This document shows, piece by piece, positions 52,440 through 61,581 of a stretch of DNA of 64,000 nucleotides. A program made the translations under genes and the position numbers. The DNA comes from Gammaproteobacteria bacterium (GTDB taxonomy: Bacteria > Pseudomonadota > Gammaproteobacteria > Pseudomonadales > JAUIET01). Each line of letters begins with the position of its first letter. Position 1 is the stretch's first letter. The notes below the pieces were generated by a model. The model was not told where the DNA came from. It ran no database searches and saw only the letters and a list, made by a program, of their open reading frames with translations. The DNA is taken from positions 115,002 through 179,001 of the forward strand of contig JAUIET010000007.1 of assembly GCA_030429735.1 (NCBI GenBank). Direction: 5' to 3'.

Positions 52440-53848
52440 TCGGTGTGAATGACAACAGCGCGCACAAGGCAGCTATTCAGGTGGCTGTTGTTGGTCACAC
52501 GAATACAGGCAAAACATCATTAATTCGAACTTTGCTGCGCTCTCAATCGTTCGGCGTAATTGAAGACAGCGCCGGCACCACCCGCCATGTTGAGCGAGCA
52601 GCACTACTGGTTGACGGCGAAGCAGTGATTGAACTGTTCGATACACCCGGTCTGGAAGACAGCGATGCCTTGCTAGATGCCCTGGAGAATTTGCCGGAGG
52701 CACAGGGATCAGCACACAACGTGCGTAGTGTGGACACAATTAAGCACTTTCTGCGAAGCCCACAGGCCCAACAGCAGCTTGCACAAGAGGCCAAGGTGCT
52801 CCGCCAAGGCTTACGCAGTGATGCGCTGCTGTATGTGGTAGATGTTCGTGCACCACAGTTGGAAAAGTACAGCGACGAACTCCAGATTTTGTCTATGCTG
52901 GGGATTCCAATCATTCCGGTCTTCAATTTTATCAGCGATCAAGCGTCACAGTTGCCGCAATGGCGTGCGATGATGATTTCGCACAATCTGCATGCCGCGC
53001 TTGAATTCGATACAGTGGCCTTCAGTTTTGAGTCTGAGAAGCGACTGTATCAAAAGCTTCAGGGCGTTCTCGAACCACACTACGAACAAATACAGCAGTT
53101 AATACAGCAGCGCGAAAAAGAGTGGCAGAATCTGCTGGACGCCGCGGTGCGACGGTCTGTGACATTGCTGTCAGATTGCGCCAGTTTGCGGCTGGAGCAA
53201 GGCGACAAGCACGCAGCACCACGTAACAAAGAAGCCATTAGAGAACAGCTTCAAAATGAAGCGCGGGCTCTGGAACAGCGTTGCTTGCGCGATCTTTTGC
53301 GCTTGTTTTCGTTTTCTAAAACGGATGTTCAGCTGGCACAGTTGCCTGTATCAGGTGACGAGTGGGAGTTCGATTTGTTCTCAAGCGACACGTTAAAAAT
53401 GTTTGGCCTGGACGCGCGCAGCAGTGCCTTGAAGGGAGCTGCTGCCGGAGCCGGCCTTGATCTGATGGTGGGCGGGCTCAGTCTTGGCATGGCAACCGCT
53501 GTTGGCGCGCTGGCTGGCGCCGGATACAGTACAGCGAAACGCTACGGTAAAGACATAGCGGCGGCGTTCAGTGAAGACAACAGTCTGTGTCTTGATGACG
53601 TAACTGTCGAGCTTGTCGCTTTTCGGCAATATCGCTTGCTGCAGGGCTTGACGCATCGCGGGCACGCCAGCCAGGGTGCGCAACAGCTTTCGCAGACAGC
53701 GATACCTGATACGCCAGATAACTGGCAGAAAATTATTGCGGGTTTACGCTCCGGCCAGGTTAATCGAGGCGAGAGCAACCTGGCGTTCAGTGAGGCACAG
53801 GGCCAGTTAGCTACGTGGCTTGCCAATGCTTGCCACGGAGTTTCCTGA
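52436..53848 (+). CDS. GTPase with DUF3482
   Basis: 470 residues, GTG at 52436 overlapping the DUF2868 stop. G1 motif 'GHTNTGKTSL', switch region 'SAGTTRHVE', G3 'DTPGLED' and a G4-like 'VFNFISD'. The second half is helical and ends with a glycine-rich hydrophobic stretch ('GAAAGAGLDLMVGGLSLGMATAVGALAGAGY') that could contact membranes. Era/TrmE-type GTPase fold. Function unknown; it probably works with the DUF2868 protein. Confidence 0.9.
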   Translation: MIGVNDNSAHKAAIQVAVVGHTNTGKTSLIRTLLRSQSFGVIEDSAGTTRHVERAALLVDGEAVIELFDTPGLEDSDALLDALENLPEAQGSAHNVRSVDTIKHFLRSPQAQQQLAQEAKVLRQGLRSDALLYVVDVRAPQLEKYSDELQILSMLGIPIIPVFNFISDQASQLPQWRAMMISHNLHAALEFDTVAFSFESEKRLYQKLQGVLEPHYEQIQQLIQQREKEWQNLLDAAVRRSVTLLSDCASLRLEQGDKHAAPRNKEAIREQLQNEARALEQRCLRDLLRLFSFSKTDVQLAQLPVSGDEWEFDLFSSDTLKMFGLDARSSALKGAAAGAGLDLMVGGLSLGMATAVGALAGAGYSTAKRYGKDIAAAFSEDNSLCLDDVTVELVAFRQYRLLQGLTHRGHASQGAQQLSQTAIPDTPDNWQKIIAGLRSGQVNRGESNLAFSEAQGQLATWLANACHGVS

Positions 53849-53856
53849 TTTGCTGC

Positions 53857-55062
53857 TTAAGCGACGGCCAGATTAAAACTGCGAACCCGTTGATATTGCT
53901 GTTTTACGGAATGCTCGAGGTCTTTTAACTGCTGTGTCAATTGTGCACGTTCCTGCTCTACCGCGGCATGTAAATCACTGGATGCATCACGAAACCTGGT
54001 TTTGTTGTGTTCAAACCAACGCGCGCGCGCGGCACGCCATTCACTGAGCAGTTTGGCCAGATGCTGGGTTTCCAGCTCTACGAATGTGCGCACACGATCG
54101 GAAGCGCGGTCGCTACTCAAGCGCTGCCGCGCAGCTTCCAACTGCCGATTGACCATTGCTTCACAAATTTTGAAATCGGGTGTCTTGCGAAGGTCGTAGG
54201 CAAGCCCCAGCCAATCGCAGGTCTTGATTAACCATTTGGTTGGGTCAAATTGCCACCAACGAACACCATTGCGATAGTCACCCTGAAACAGGTGATGGTA
54301 GTTGTGATAACCCTCGCCGTAGGTAAACAATGCCAGCAAGTCATTATCACGCGCGGTATTGTCTTCGGTGTAAGGCTGTCTGCCCCAATAGTGTGCCAGC
54401 GAATTGATAAAAAACGTAGTGTGATGAGAATACACCAGGCGCAGAAAGCCGCAGGCCAGAAAATGCGCCAGGTAATCACCCGTTAACATACCCATAATCA
54501 GGGGCGGCAGAATATTCATAACCAGAGCCACTGAGTAGTAATGTTTGTGCTGCCACATGACGACCTTGTCGCGCTTCAAGTCAGCCACATTGCTGAAGTC
54601 ATCCGTGTTGGTTGGGTAGTGACGCAACATCCAACCGATGTGTGAGTACCAAAGGCCCTTCTTCGCGGAATAAGGGTCTTCGTCAATCACGTCCACATGG
54701 CGATGATGCCTGCGGTGTTGCGAGGCCCAGGTAAGAATGCTGTTTTGAAAGGCTGCTGCGCCAAACAGAGCCAACACGATCTTGAGCGGTGTTTTGGCCT
54801 TGTAGGCATTGTGGGCCCACAGTCGGTGATAGCCGGCCGTGATCGATATGCCGTTCAGTGCAGCGACCACGGCAAACGTCAGCCAATGGCTCCATTCGAA
54901 GCCAACAGCCAGTTGATACCAAGGCACGCCAATCAAGGCGATTAGTGGAGTGATGGTGAGCATTAGCACTGTTGGCCAAACAAAGTCAGGCTTGCCAAGC
55001 TCCGGGTGGGTGGCGACCGGCAGAGAACGCGAGGCCGGTTGCTCTGTATTCTGTGATTCCAT
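53857..55062 (-). CDS. Acyl-CoA delta-9 fatty acid desaturase
   Basis: 401 residues, ATG 55062 with AGAGGG upstream. Three His boxes: 'HRLWAH', 'HRRHHRHVD', 'HNYHH', with four membrane segments arranged around them. This is the acyl-CoA/lipid delta-9 type (stearoyl-CoA-desaturase-like) that introduces cis double bonds for membrane fluidity. A C-terminal extension of about 100 residues forms a charged coiled coil ('LHAAVEQERAQLTQQLKDLEHSVKQQ'), unusual for the family. Confidence 0.94.
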   Translation of the reverse strand: MESQNTEQPASRSLPVATHPELGKPDFVWPTVLMLTITPLIALIGVPWYQLAVGFEWSHWLTFAVVAALNGISITAGYHRLWAHNAYKAKTPLKIVLALFGAAAFQNSILTWASQHRRHHRHVDVIDEDPYSAKKGLWYSHIGWMLRHYPTNTDDFSNVADLKRDKVVMWQHKHYYSVALVMNILPPLIMGMLTGDYLAHFLACGFLRLVYSHHTTFFINSLAHYWGRQPYTEDNTARDNDLLALFTYGEGYHNYHHLFQGDYRNGVRWWQFDPTKWLIKTCDWLGLAYDLRKTPDFKICEAMVNRQLEAARQRLSSDRASDRVRTFVELETQHLAKLLSEWRAARARWFEHNKTRFRDASSDLHAAVEQERAQLTQQLKDLEHSVKQQYQRVRSFNLAVA

Positions 55063-55151
55063 AGACCCTCTTACGTTATTTCGGCCCCAAATGGTAAAAC
55101 ACTTGCTGTGTGAAATCCATGTGCATTGCGGGTAACAAACAGCACACTCTG

Positions 55152-57212
55152 CTAATTTAGATTAGCATCCCCACCTGCGCTGTACCAGATCGGTGATGTC
55201 CAGGCCCGTTCCTGAATGGTTTTTCGGTACAAAGGGTCTTCACATGTTGCCGGGCGCTGCTCTGCGGGTGAATTAATGCAGTCGTAGGCCAGCCACCGGC
55301 AGCTCGGGTTTTCTACAACTCGCGCATAGTAGGCCGCTGAAATGTCCGGATTGAACTCGGGGTCCTGCCACACCGCGCACAAGCGCGTAAAGCCTGGCCC
55401 ATGTCGTTCACAGGTGCTGGTATCAACACTGGCCCCATTGCTACGGTCACCGGCAACGTCATACACGGCCTGATGGGTGTGACCTTTTGCGTCACTCCAG
55501 GTTTTGACGACCTGGAGTGCCTGCAATGGTGTTGCGCCGTCCACAGGGTCTTTACTGGCGCTGATTAGAAAGCTGGGCACCTTCCCGGCACCGCTTACAG
55601 CTGGCAGGTCAGAGCCCATTGGAACGCCTTTGGAATAGGCGATTTCCAGCATATTGTCCTGCTCGCAGAGCTGCTCGTTGAGTGCCCAGCCACCAAAAAA
55701 CCGAGGCTGTATTCGAGGCCCGCTGGTGCCAAAGGTCTCCCGCCGTTGCATGGCAGCGAACAAGTCTTCACGCGTATTCTGTGCAGCGTAAACGCCAGCT
55801 ATTCCGCCGGGGTTGTACTGCACGGGTGAGCCTTTCGCGATACCGCCTGGCACTTCGAATGGTTTGCTGGCCCGGCGTGCAATACTGCGGTCAGAACCGG
55901 TAGCCCCCAGGTATTTGTTCTCGGCGACTGCGCCGCCAGTAGCATTGTGTGAATCAGTCGCCGCAATCAAGCCAAATTTGAAGGGGTTAACGCCGAGCTG
56001 CTGTTCTTCCTCAAGACCTGCGGCCAGCGCATAGCGGCTGTAACTGTATTGTGACAGGCAACCTGCCAGTCGCATGCCACCGGAGCCTTGTTCATCTCCA
56101 CAGTCCTCAAACGCCTCCTCTGGAGCGCGTAACTTTTCGAAATTGCACAGTTCATCGGTGCCGCCAATCACCGAGTTCAGGCCATTGCGGCATTCGCTGT
56201 CGCCTTTTACCTGCATGGTTTCCACCAGGCGCTCGTAGTTCGCGCGCAGGCGAGCGTGTTCAATTTGTTCTTTTCTGGGGATATCTCTGAGCGTGTAGGG
56301 GAAGAACATGCGCCCGCTGCTCCAATTGCCATTATGCGGAATCGACAGGGCGTCGCACCCCGTGCCAGAATCGCGGCAATAGTTATCCAGCCAGGCCCAC
56401 AGCAATTCCGGTTGCTTCACATCGCGGGCGCTAATCGGGGTGGGCGGCACGGTACCATTCTTGAAAATAACATTTCGGTGCAGATTCGCGCCCTGTATTG
56501 CCAGCGTGTATTCGTAGCCAACGAAGGTAGTGAATTCGCAATTGGCGCTGCGATCGTACCAGCGCTCTGCGGCCTGTTGATTGCGCTGCCACATTTCAGT
56601 CGCGCGCTGTAAACACAGATCGCCGTTTTCGCCACACAGCACTTTGGGTCTGCCACGTTGCAAACCGATCAGTGCCAGCATGCGTACGATACCGTCCATG
56701 GACGGGTCGACCGGCAGCGTCCATTCGCCGCGCAACACTTTGCAAATAAGCCCGTTGCTACCGGCAAAACTCGGGTCCAGGCACAGGGCCTGCTCGCCCA
56801 TGTTTTCGGCGTGATCGGTGACCGCAGCGAAGTCCAGCGGTCTGTCCAGCCGTAAACCGGGCACCGGGCCGGTTTCATTCTGAAGACGCAGCTCTATCTC
56901 TGCACCGCGCGCGAATTGGTAGAAGTCATCTGGCAGATTGCTTACCCCAAAACCATAGGCATCGGAAGATACCGCTGTGTGCACATGCAGGGCGCCAAAG
57001 TAGGCGTTATTCAGCGGGTTAGAGTTGGCGCAGTCCTGTCGGTCGCTGGCAACAAAATCAGGTCGCCTGGCGTCTTTTTCAAACCAGGTTTCCAATAGCG
57101 CGGCGCTGACTGGAATTTGCTCCGTCTGCTTGTTAAACCACCAATATATGGCGCTTGCAACGAAACCAGTGGCAACGACGGTCAGCAGGAGAAATTTAAA
57201 AAAGGTTCGCAT
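55152..57212 (-). CDS. DUF3604 protein (PHP-like), membrane-anchored
   Basis: 686 residues. N-terminal helix (6-26) is a signal anchor. The conserved start 'NAYFGALHVHTAVSSDAYGFG', then 'FAAVTDHAENMG', 'SIPHNGNWS', 'FGLIAATDSHNATGG', 'GVYAAQNTREDLFAAMQRRETFGTSGPRI', matches DUF3604, a metal-binding TIM-barrel family related to PHP phosphoesterases. Many Cys suggest a periplasmic location with disulfides. Biochemical role not known. Confidence 0.9.
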   Translation of the reverse strand: MRTFFKFLLLTVVATGFVASAIYWWFNKQTEQIPVSAALLETWFEKDARRPDFVASDRQDCANSNPLNNAYFGALHVHTAVSSDAYGFGVSNLPDDFYQFARGAEIELRLQNETGPVPGLRLDRPLDFAAVTDHAENMGEQALCLDPSFAGSNGLICKVLRGEWTLPVDPSMDGIVRMLALIGLQRGRPKVLCGENGDLCLQRATEMWQRNQQAAERWYDRSANCEFTTFVGYEYTLAIQGANLHRNVIFKNGTVPPTPISARDVKQPELLWAWLDNYCRDSGTGCDALSIPHNGNWSSGRMFFPYTLRDIPRKEQIEHARLRANYERLVETMQVKGDSECRNGLNSVIGGTDELCNFEKLRAPEEAFEDCGDEQGSGGMRLAGCLSQYSYSRYALAAGLEEEQQLGVNPFKFGLIAATDSHNATGGAVAENKYLGATGSDRSIARRASKPFEVPGGIAKGSPVQYNPGGIAGVYAAQNTREDLFAAMQRRETFGTSGPRIQPRFFGGWALNEQLCEQDNMLEIAYSKGVPMGSDLPAVSGAGKVPSFLISASKDPVDGATPLQALQVVKTWSDAKGHTHQAVYDVAGDRSNGASVDTSTCERHGPGFTRLCAVWQDPEFNPDISAAYYARVVENPSCRWLAYDCINSPAEQRPATCEDPLYRKTIQERAWTSPIWYSAGGDANLN

Positions 57213-57251
57213 GAGGGCAGGCTGGTGTTTATCGACAACCTGCAGTGTATC

Positions 57252-57761
57252 TCACTCACTCAGCAGTGCTCTCTCGATACTAAACACATGTTCATCTTCG
57301 TAATCGAATGCGCGCAGCGCGTCAGCCAGTTTCAACACGTAGTCTTCGTTGCGACCGCTGGGGCCGACGCTGGCTTTTATCTGCCGCGCTATCCGGGTGA
57401 TTGACGCAGGCCCAGCCCAGGCGGCGTTGTTCTCATCTGCGACGTACAGCAACCCTTCTGTTTGTTCGCCGTCAGCAAACAACAGGGTCGCACAATGGCG
57501 CAGGTAACCATTTTTTTCGCGATGATCGAGATGCTCAAATACCCCGGGTTCGACTCTGAAAGCAAGGCCCTGGCACAGGCTGCCCTGCTCCTCGACCAGG
57601 GTGAGTACCCGGCCTGGTGCATCCGGTGTGCCGCGGTGGTCATGTGAGCCTTGCCAAAAACGGCGCACCCAATGTCGCACACTGGCCTTGCGTTGCTCCA
57701 ATACAGGGAAGTCTATTTTGTACAGCAGTGAACCGTAACCAAACAGCCAGATCTCCGTCAT
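57252..57761 (-). CDS. ChaC-like gamma-glutamylcyclotransferase
   Basis: 169 residues from ATG 57761; the frame stays open to 58046, but that part does not look conserved and covers the gene at 57827-58018. 'IWLFGYGSLLYKIDFPV' gives the gamma-glutamylcyclotransferase substrate loop. 'FWQGSHDHRGTPDAPGRVLTLV' and 'LDHREKNGY' (catalytic Glu) match ChaC, which releases 5-oxoproline from glutathione. Last gene of the sigma-factor operon on this strand. Confidence 0.88.
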   Translation of the reverse strand: MTEIWLFGYGSLLYKIDFPVLEQRKASVRHWVRRFWQGSHDHRGTPDAPGRVLTLVEEQGSLCQGLAFRVEPGVFEHLDHREKNGYLRHCATLLFADGEQTEGLLYVADENNAAWAGPASITRIARQIKASVGPSGRNEDYVLKLADALRAFDYEDEHVFSIERALLSE

Positions 57762-57826
57762 CGCTTCCAAATTATGGCGATGGCGATTGTCTGCAATCGT
57801 GTTGGCGCTCACGCAGTTTCGGGCCG

Positions 57827-58018
57827 CTAATGCGGGAAGTAAAAAATGGCGATAAGTCCCCACAGGCAAAAGCCACAGGCCACCGCGCTGAACGCCAGGT
57901 CGGCCAAAGCACCTTGTTTTTCGATCTGCAGGTTGCGCCATTTTCCCGGTATGGGCTGGGCGCATTTGTACAGCAGCACAGCAAACAGTATGAAACCCAG
58001 CCCCTGCAGAATACTCAT
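57827..58018 (-). CDS. Small two-helix membrane protein
   Basis: 63 residues, ATG 58018 sharing a base with the preceding stop (TAATG arrangement). Two hydrophobic segments ('LQGLGFILFAVLLYKCA' and 'FSAVACGFCLWGLIAIFYF') separated by a short polar loop. No family recognised. It is positioned in the ECF-sigma operon, so it may be part of the same envelope response. Confidence 0.65.
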   Translation of the reverse strand: MSILQGLGFILFAVLLYKCAQPIPGKWRNLQIEKQGALADLAFSAVACGFCLWGLIAIFYFPH

Positions 58019-58851
58019 TATTTACTGCCCTGTTGAGGATCAGCATGGTCTGCTAGTATGTGTTGATTGGCGAGCATGTCCAGGGCCTGTTGCAAGGATT
58101 CGGGTAAGCCGCAGTCGCACTCGCGGCGCAGTGTTTCATAGTCTACGTTATTGGCAGTACCTGGGTTCACCTGGGTTTTCCGCGGTGACGACTTAACGGC
58201 ATCATCAGCCTGTTGCCCGCTGCTTTTTTCGCGCTGTGGAATAGCAGTGTCCAGGCTACTTTTTGCCAGGCCATGATGAGACTTTATTACGGACATGTGT
58301 TGTTCCTGCAGGGCTAACAGCGGCTCAAAAAATTTGGCAGGCACGCGCAGGGTATCTTGCATTTTTTCTGGCGCCTGTGCAGCGCCGTGTTCAATGGTGG
58401 AGACTGTTGCAGACATGGCTGGCGCCATATCTGCTCCGGGAGCGCTAAAAGCACGTGCTGAGGGTTGCCTGGCGAGTGCATCTTCTGCAGGCGCTAACCT
58501 GTTGGATTCCTTTCTCGCGTAGTCTGTGTCCGCCGCCATGGCTGGAGTCAATGCCTGTTTCGTTTCGGTCACATCCTCAGACGCTATTTCCGGCCCCATT
58601 TCAGACAATTTGTAAGGTACTTTGTCCGAGACTAGGTCCGGCATCAACGACAATGTTAACACGCCGACGAGGCAGCACGCGGCGGTGGCCGGCATCCAGG
58701 CTTTCCAGCCTGCAGAGTGTCTTGCCGGCGCGTGTGCGGCGGCAAATTGCAGTATGCGCCGGTCTGTCTCCGCCGATGGTGATGCAACATCTGCCGCTAG
58801 CACGGTATTGAATTCATGAGGTAACTGCTCGTTTTGATCTGGGCTATTCAT
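58018..58851 (-). CDS. Putative anti-sigma factor, single-pass membrane protein
   Basis: 277 residues from ATG 58851, overlapping the sigma gene by 8 bp; a longer frame to 59016 exists but would overlap the sigma gene deeply. A short acidic cytoplasmic N-terminus (1-50), one membrane segment (51-70, 'AWMPATAACCLVGVLTLSLM') and a long, Ala/Glu/Lys-rich periplasmic region. A Cys pair occurs near the C-terminus ('RRECDCGLPE'). Arrangement and overlap with the ECF sigma gene suggest it binds and restrains that sigma factor; no recognised zinc anti-sigma motif, so this is inference. Confidence 0.7.
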   Translation of the reverse strand: MNSPDQNEQLPHEFNTVLAADVASPSAETDRRILQFAAAHAPARHSAGWKAWMPATAACCLVGVLTLSLMPDLVSDKVPYKLSEMGPEIASEDVTETKQALTPAMAADTDYARKESNRLAPAEDALARQPSARAFSAPGADMAPAMSATVSTIEHGAAQAPEKMQDTLRVPAKFFEPLLALQEQHMSVIKSHHGLAKSSLDTAIPQREKSSGQQADDAVKSSPRKTQVNPGTANNVDYETLRRECDCGLPESLQQALDMLANQHILADHADPQQGSK

Positions 58852-59428
58852 GCTGAAATCCTGCCAGTGCCAAGCGCAACGATTTGCTCGCGTAGCGTAG
58901 GCGACTTTTAACCGTTTCAATACCGACCTTGGTGATGTCGGCAATTTCCTGTTGCGAGAACCCCTGGTTGCGCAATACCACAGCGCAACGTTGCTCATCT
59001 GGAAGCTGCTGGACAAGGCGCATTACCTGCGCGTTCAATAGCGCTGCCTCGGGTTCGCTAAACGCGTTGTCGTGGCTAATTGGCGGGTCGACCGTGTCTT
59101 CATCAAAACTGTCTTGTTCTCTGTGCTTGCGCCAATAATCAATCAGCTTTCTGTGTGCAACCTGATACAGATAGGTTTTGAAACGGGCGCTAGTCTGGTA
59201 GCTGTCCACGTTGCGAATAATGGCCATCCAGGCTTCCTGAAACAAGACCTCGACGATGTCGGGTGGCGCACCACTGCGGCGCAGGAAGGCAAACACCGCC
59301 AGTCGATGCCGCGAATACAGTACATCGAAGGCTGATGCGTCCCCGCGCTTGTAGGCCATCATCAATGACTCGTCAGCGCGTAAGCGATGAAGATAGTTGG
59401 TCAACCAGAATCCTTGGGTGTTTTTCAA
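58844..59428 (-). CDS. ECF-type RNA polymerase sigma factor
   Basis: 194 residues. Region 2 ('LYSRHRLAVFAFLRRSGAPPDIVEVLFQEAWMAIIRNVDSY', 'KTYLYQVAHRKLIDYWR') and region 4 ('LPDEQRCAVVLRNQGFSQQEIADITKVGIETVKSRLRYASKSLR') are both clear. Extracytoplasmic-function sigma-70 family. It is the first gene of an operon with the membrane protein at 58018-58851, so it probably responds to an envelope signal. The 243-bp gap 59429-59671 separates it from the divergent tetR gene; I see no clear promoter boxes there. Confidence 0.94.
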   Translation of the reverse strand: MKNTQGFWLTNYLHRLRADESLMMAYKRGDASAFDVLYSRHRLAVFAFLRRSGAPPDIVEVLFQEAWMAIIRNVDSYQTSARFKTYLYQVAHRKLIDYWRKHREQDSFDEDTVDPPISHDNAFSEPEAALLNAQVMRLVQQLPDEQRCAVVLRNQGFSQQEIADITKVGIETVKSRLRYASKSLRLALAGFQHE

Positions 59429-59671
59429 AAACAGGGTGCCAACTCTACCAGACCAATGAACTCACCACGATGCTGAAATAACGCCGCCAATTTTGTCCAA
59501 TTATCTCCGTTACATCGTACAGTTGTTTGAACGCGAGCAGCGTAAAAACGGGGTTAGAGATGAGAAAAAGTAAACTTATGAAACTATAAAGCAGTCAGGG
59601 ATGACTTTTTACAATCAGTGCTTTAAGGTGGGAATTAAGGAGACAGCGAGAAAGGGTTTCTACGCAACGCC

Positions 59672-60310
59672 ATGTCAGACTCGGCAATACCGCCACGCCA
59701 ACGCATTTTATCGGCTGCCAACGAACTGTTTTATCATCGAGGCTTCAATGCCTGCAGTATCGGTGAGATCATCGCTGCAGCAGACGTTGCAAAGGCCACG
59801 TTCTACGCGCATTTTGCGTCAAAAGAAGCACTGTGCGTTGAGTATCTTCAGCAGCAGAACGAAGAAGAGCTTGAGTTAATTCACAGAGCCGTAAGCGATG
59901 CCCGCGGACCATTTGAGCGCTATATGGCGCCGGCTCGATTAATGGAGCCTTTTAGCGCAAATAATGACCAGCGTGGCTGCCGATTCATCAATATGGCCGC
60001 TGAGGTGCCGGCGGCGAACAGTGTTCTGCGAAAACCCGGTGTCGACCACTATGCGCGCCTGCGTACCTATATTTCCGGCCTGGTCAGCGACTTAAAAGAG
60101 TCTGACCCCGTGCAGTACGCCCATGTACATGTAACAGCTGTGACCGACACCTACCTTCTGTTAATCGGCGGCGGCCTGGTCATGGCTGAATTGTTTAATG
60201 AGTTGTGGCCGGCACGCCATATTGCGCACTCGGTGGAAATGCTGGTGCGACCTCAATCGCCCATCGCCAATGAATCGAGCGGCTTGAAGGCCGTAGACCT
60301 CTGTAAATGA
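59672..60310 (+). CDS. TetR family transcriptional regulator
   Basis: 212 residues, ATG 59672. N-terminal HTH 'CSIGEIIAAADVAKATFYAHFASKEAL' (about 28-55) is typical of the QacR/AcrR group. The C-terminal domain carries a Cys in 'QRGCRFINMAAEVPA', a pattern seen in regulators with redox or electrophile sensing. Target genes unknown; the downstream bfd and bfr genes have Fur boxes instead. Confidence 0.93.
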   Translation: MSDSAIPPRQRILSAANELFYHRGFNACSIGEIIAAADVAKATFYAHFASKEALCVEYLQQQNEEELELIHRAVSDARGPFERYMAPARLMEPFSANNDQRGCRFINMAAEVPAANSVLRKPGVDHYARLRTYISGLVSDLKESDPVQYAHVHVTAVTDTYLLLIGGGLVMAELFNELWPARHIAHSVEMLVRPQSPIANESSGLKAVDLCK

Positions 60311-60354
60311 ACGCGGTGTAAGTTTTACTGATCAAATATCGACCAAAGGTATTT

Positions 60355-60383
60355 GATAATCATTCTCATTCCTATTATCATTA
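60355..60383. promoter_or_regulatory. Fur box upstream of bfd
   Basis: GATAATCATTCTCATT followed by CCTATTATCATTA resembles the Fur consensus GATAATGATAATCATTATC in overlapping copies. It lies 27 bp before the bfd start, so iron-replete Fur would repress bfd. Confidence 0.75.
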
Positions 60384-60409
60384 AGGCTGACATTGAGTGG
60401 TTGGCCACA

Positions 60410-60613
60410 GTGATTATTTGCGTCTGCAACAATATTTCTGATTCTCAGATTAGAGAAGCCATATCGAGCGGTGTAGCCAGCATGGCTGAGCTGCAAGCGC
60501 AGCTGTCAGTGTCTTCTCAGTGCGGCACCTGCTTTGAAAGTGCTGAAGAAGTACTGTTTGAGTGTCTTCGCACCGTCAATCAAAACCCTGGGCTGTTTTA
60601 CAGCGCTGCCTGA
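60410..60613 (+). CDS. bfd: Bacterioferritin-associated ferredoxin
   Basis: 67 residues from GTG 60410; the open frame extends left to a TTG at 60353, but that part is the Fur box. Four Cys in the Bfd pattern: 'CVC' (C4, C6) and 'CGTC' (C38, C41), binding a 2Fe-2S cluster. 'NNISDSQIREAI' is typical. Bfd delivers electrons to bacterioferritin to release stored iron. The bfr gene follows 230 bp downstream with its own Fur-like box. Confidence 0.92.
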   Translation: MIICVCNNISDSQIREAISSGVASMAELQAQLSVSSQCGTCFESAEEVLFECLRTVNQNPGLFYSAA

Positions 60614-60620
60614 CCCTTGC

Positions 60621-60656
60621 TCAGCGATGCTTCGCTGAATCTCCCGTTCTGACGGG
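60621..60656 (+). terminator. Two tandem hairpins after bfd
   Basis: TCAGCGA/TCGCTGA (60621-60638, loop TGCT) and CCCGT/ACGGG (60643-60656, loop TCTG) are back-to-back perfect stems. No T-run follows, so either a Rho-type end or a transcript-stabilising structure. Confidence 0.4.
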
Positions 60657-60690
60657 CGCCGCTGCACTGCACAGTCCGGGTATTCACAGT

Positions 60691-60710
60691 AATCTAAATC
60701 ATTATCATTA
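60691..60710. promoter_or_regulatory. Fur box upstream of bfr
   Basis: AATCTAAATCATTATCATTA matches the right half of the Fur consensus well (AATCATTATCATT). It lies about 134 bp before the bfr start, consistent with iron control of the storage gene. Confidence 0.6.
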
Positions 60711-60843
60711 GTACCTCGAATTTCTTACTCACGTGTTATGGCTCTCTCGGAGAAACCCAGAAGTAACGTTAGATATTTTCTGTTTGACAGTCAGGGGTTG
60801 GCTGATCAAACTCCCTACCCATTAATCCATTGGAGTACCCGGT

Positions 60844-61308
60844 ATGAAAGGCGACAAGAAAGTTATAGAGCACTTGAACAAAGTGTTAGGAAATGAGTTG
60901 GTTGCGATCAATCAGTATTTCCTGCATGCCAAGATGTACAAAGACTGGGGTCTGGGGAAACTACATGACCACGAGCACCATGAGTCGATTGACGAGATGA
61001 AGCACGCGGATGAGTTGATCGAAAGAATATTGTTTCTGGAAGGTTTGCCCAATCTACAGGATCTAGGCAAGCTAATGATCGGTGAAAACACCGAAGAAAT
61101 TCTACAGTGTGACTTGAAGCTGGAAATGATCGCTATTCCTGACTTGCGAGACGCCATCGAATATTGCGAGAGTATTTCAGACTTCGTCAGTCGGGATTTG
61201 TTCGCGAGTATTCTTGACGCAGAAGAAGAACATGTCGACTGGCTGGAAACACAGCTTGGATTGATTAAAAAAGTGGGCTTGGAAAATTACCAGCAGTCGA
61301 TGATCTAG
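60844..61308 (+). CDS. bfr: Bacterioferritin
   Basis: 154 residues, ATG 60844. Ferroxidase ligands in the expected places: E18, E51, H54; haem-ligand Met at position 52 ('IDEMKHAD'). Four-helix-bundle ferritin that stores iron as a 24-mer. Adjacent to bfd, its electron donor, as is common. Full normal length, so probably a haem-binding subunit. Confidence 0.97.
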   Translation: MKGDKKVIEHLNKVLGNELVAINQYFLHAKMYKDWGLGKLHDHEHHESIDEMKHADELIERILFLEGLPNLQDLGKLMIGENTEEILQCDLKLEMIAIPDLRDAIEYCESISDFVSRDLFASILDAEEEHVDWLETQLGLIKKVGLENYQQSMI

Positions 61309-61329
61309 TGTTACGTTAAGCACGTTCTG

Positions 61330-61581
61330 ATGTGGACGGTTTATATTATTGAAGCGTCGGATAGCACTCTCTATACCGGCATCAGCACCGACATAGAGCG
61401 TCGCTGGCAGGAACATATGAACGGTAAAGCCGGCGCCAAGTTTTTTCGCGGACGCAAACCAAAACGACTTGTATATCGACAGACTGTCAGTGATCGAAGC
61501 CAGGCCAGCCAACGCGAGGCCGAAATCAAAAAACTGAGCAGGTCTCAAAAACTGGAGCTGATTGCCGCCAATGGCGACTGA
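61330..61581 (+). CDS. GIY-YIG nuclease family protein (YhbQ-like)
   Basis: 83 residues, a single GIY-YIG domain: 'VYIIEASDSTLYTGISTDIERRWQEH' with the catalytic Tyr and Arg, then 'REAEIKKLSRSQKLELI'. Small stand-alone members such as YhbQ are linked to DNA repair or handling but the biological role is poorly defined. It overlaps the methyltransferase gene by 11 bp. Confidence 0.93.
   Translation: MWTVYIIEASDSTLYTGISTDIERRWQEHMNGKAGAKFFRGRKPKRLVYRQTVSDRSQASQREAEIKKLSRSQKLELIAANGD

Noticed and set aside
57762..58046. N-terminal extension of the ChaC-like frame
   Set aside because: Not conserved-looking, and it would overlap the small membrane protein at 57827-58018; the ATG at 57761 starts the recognisable domain.
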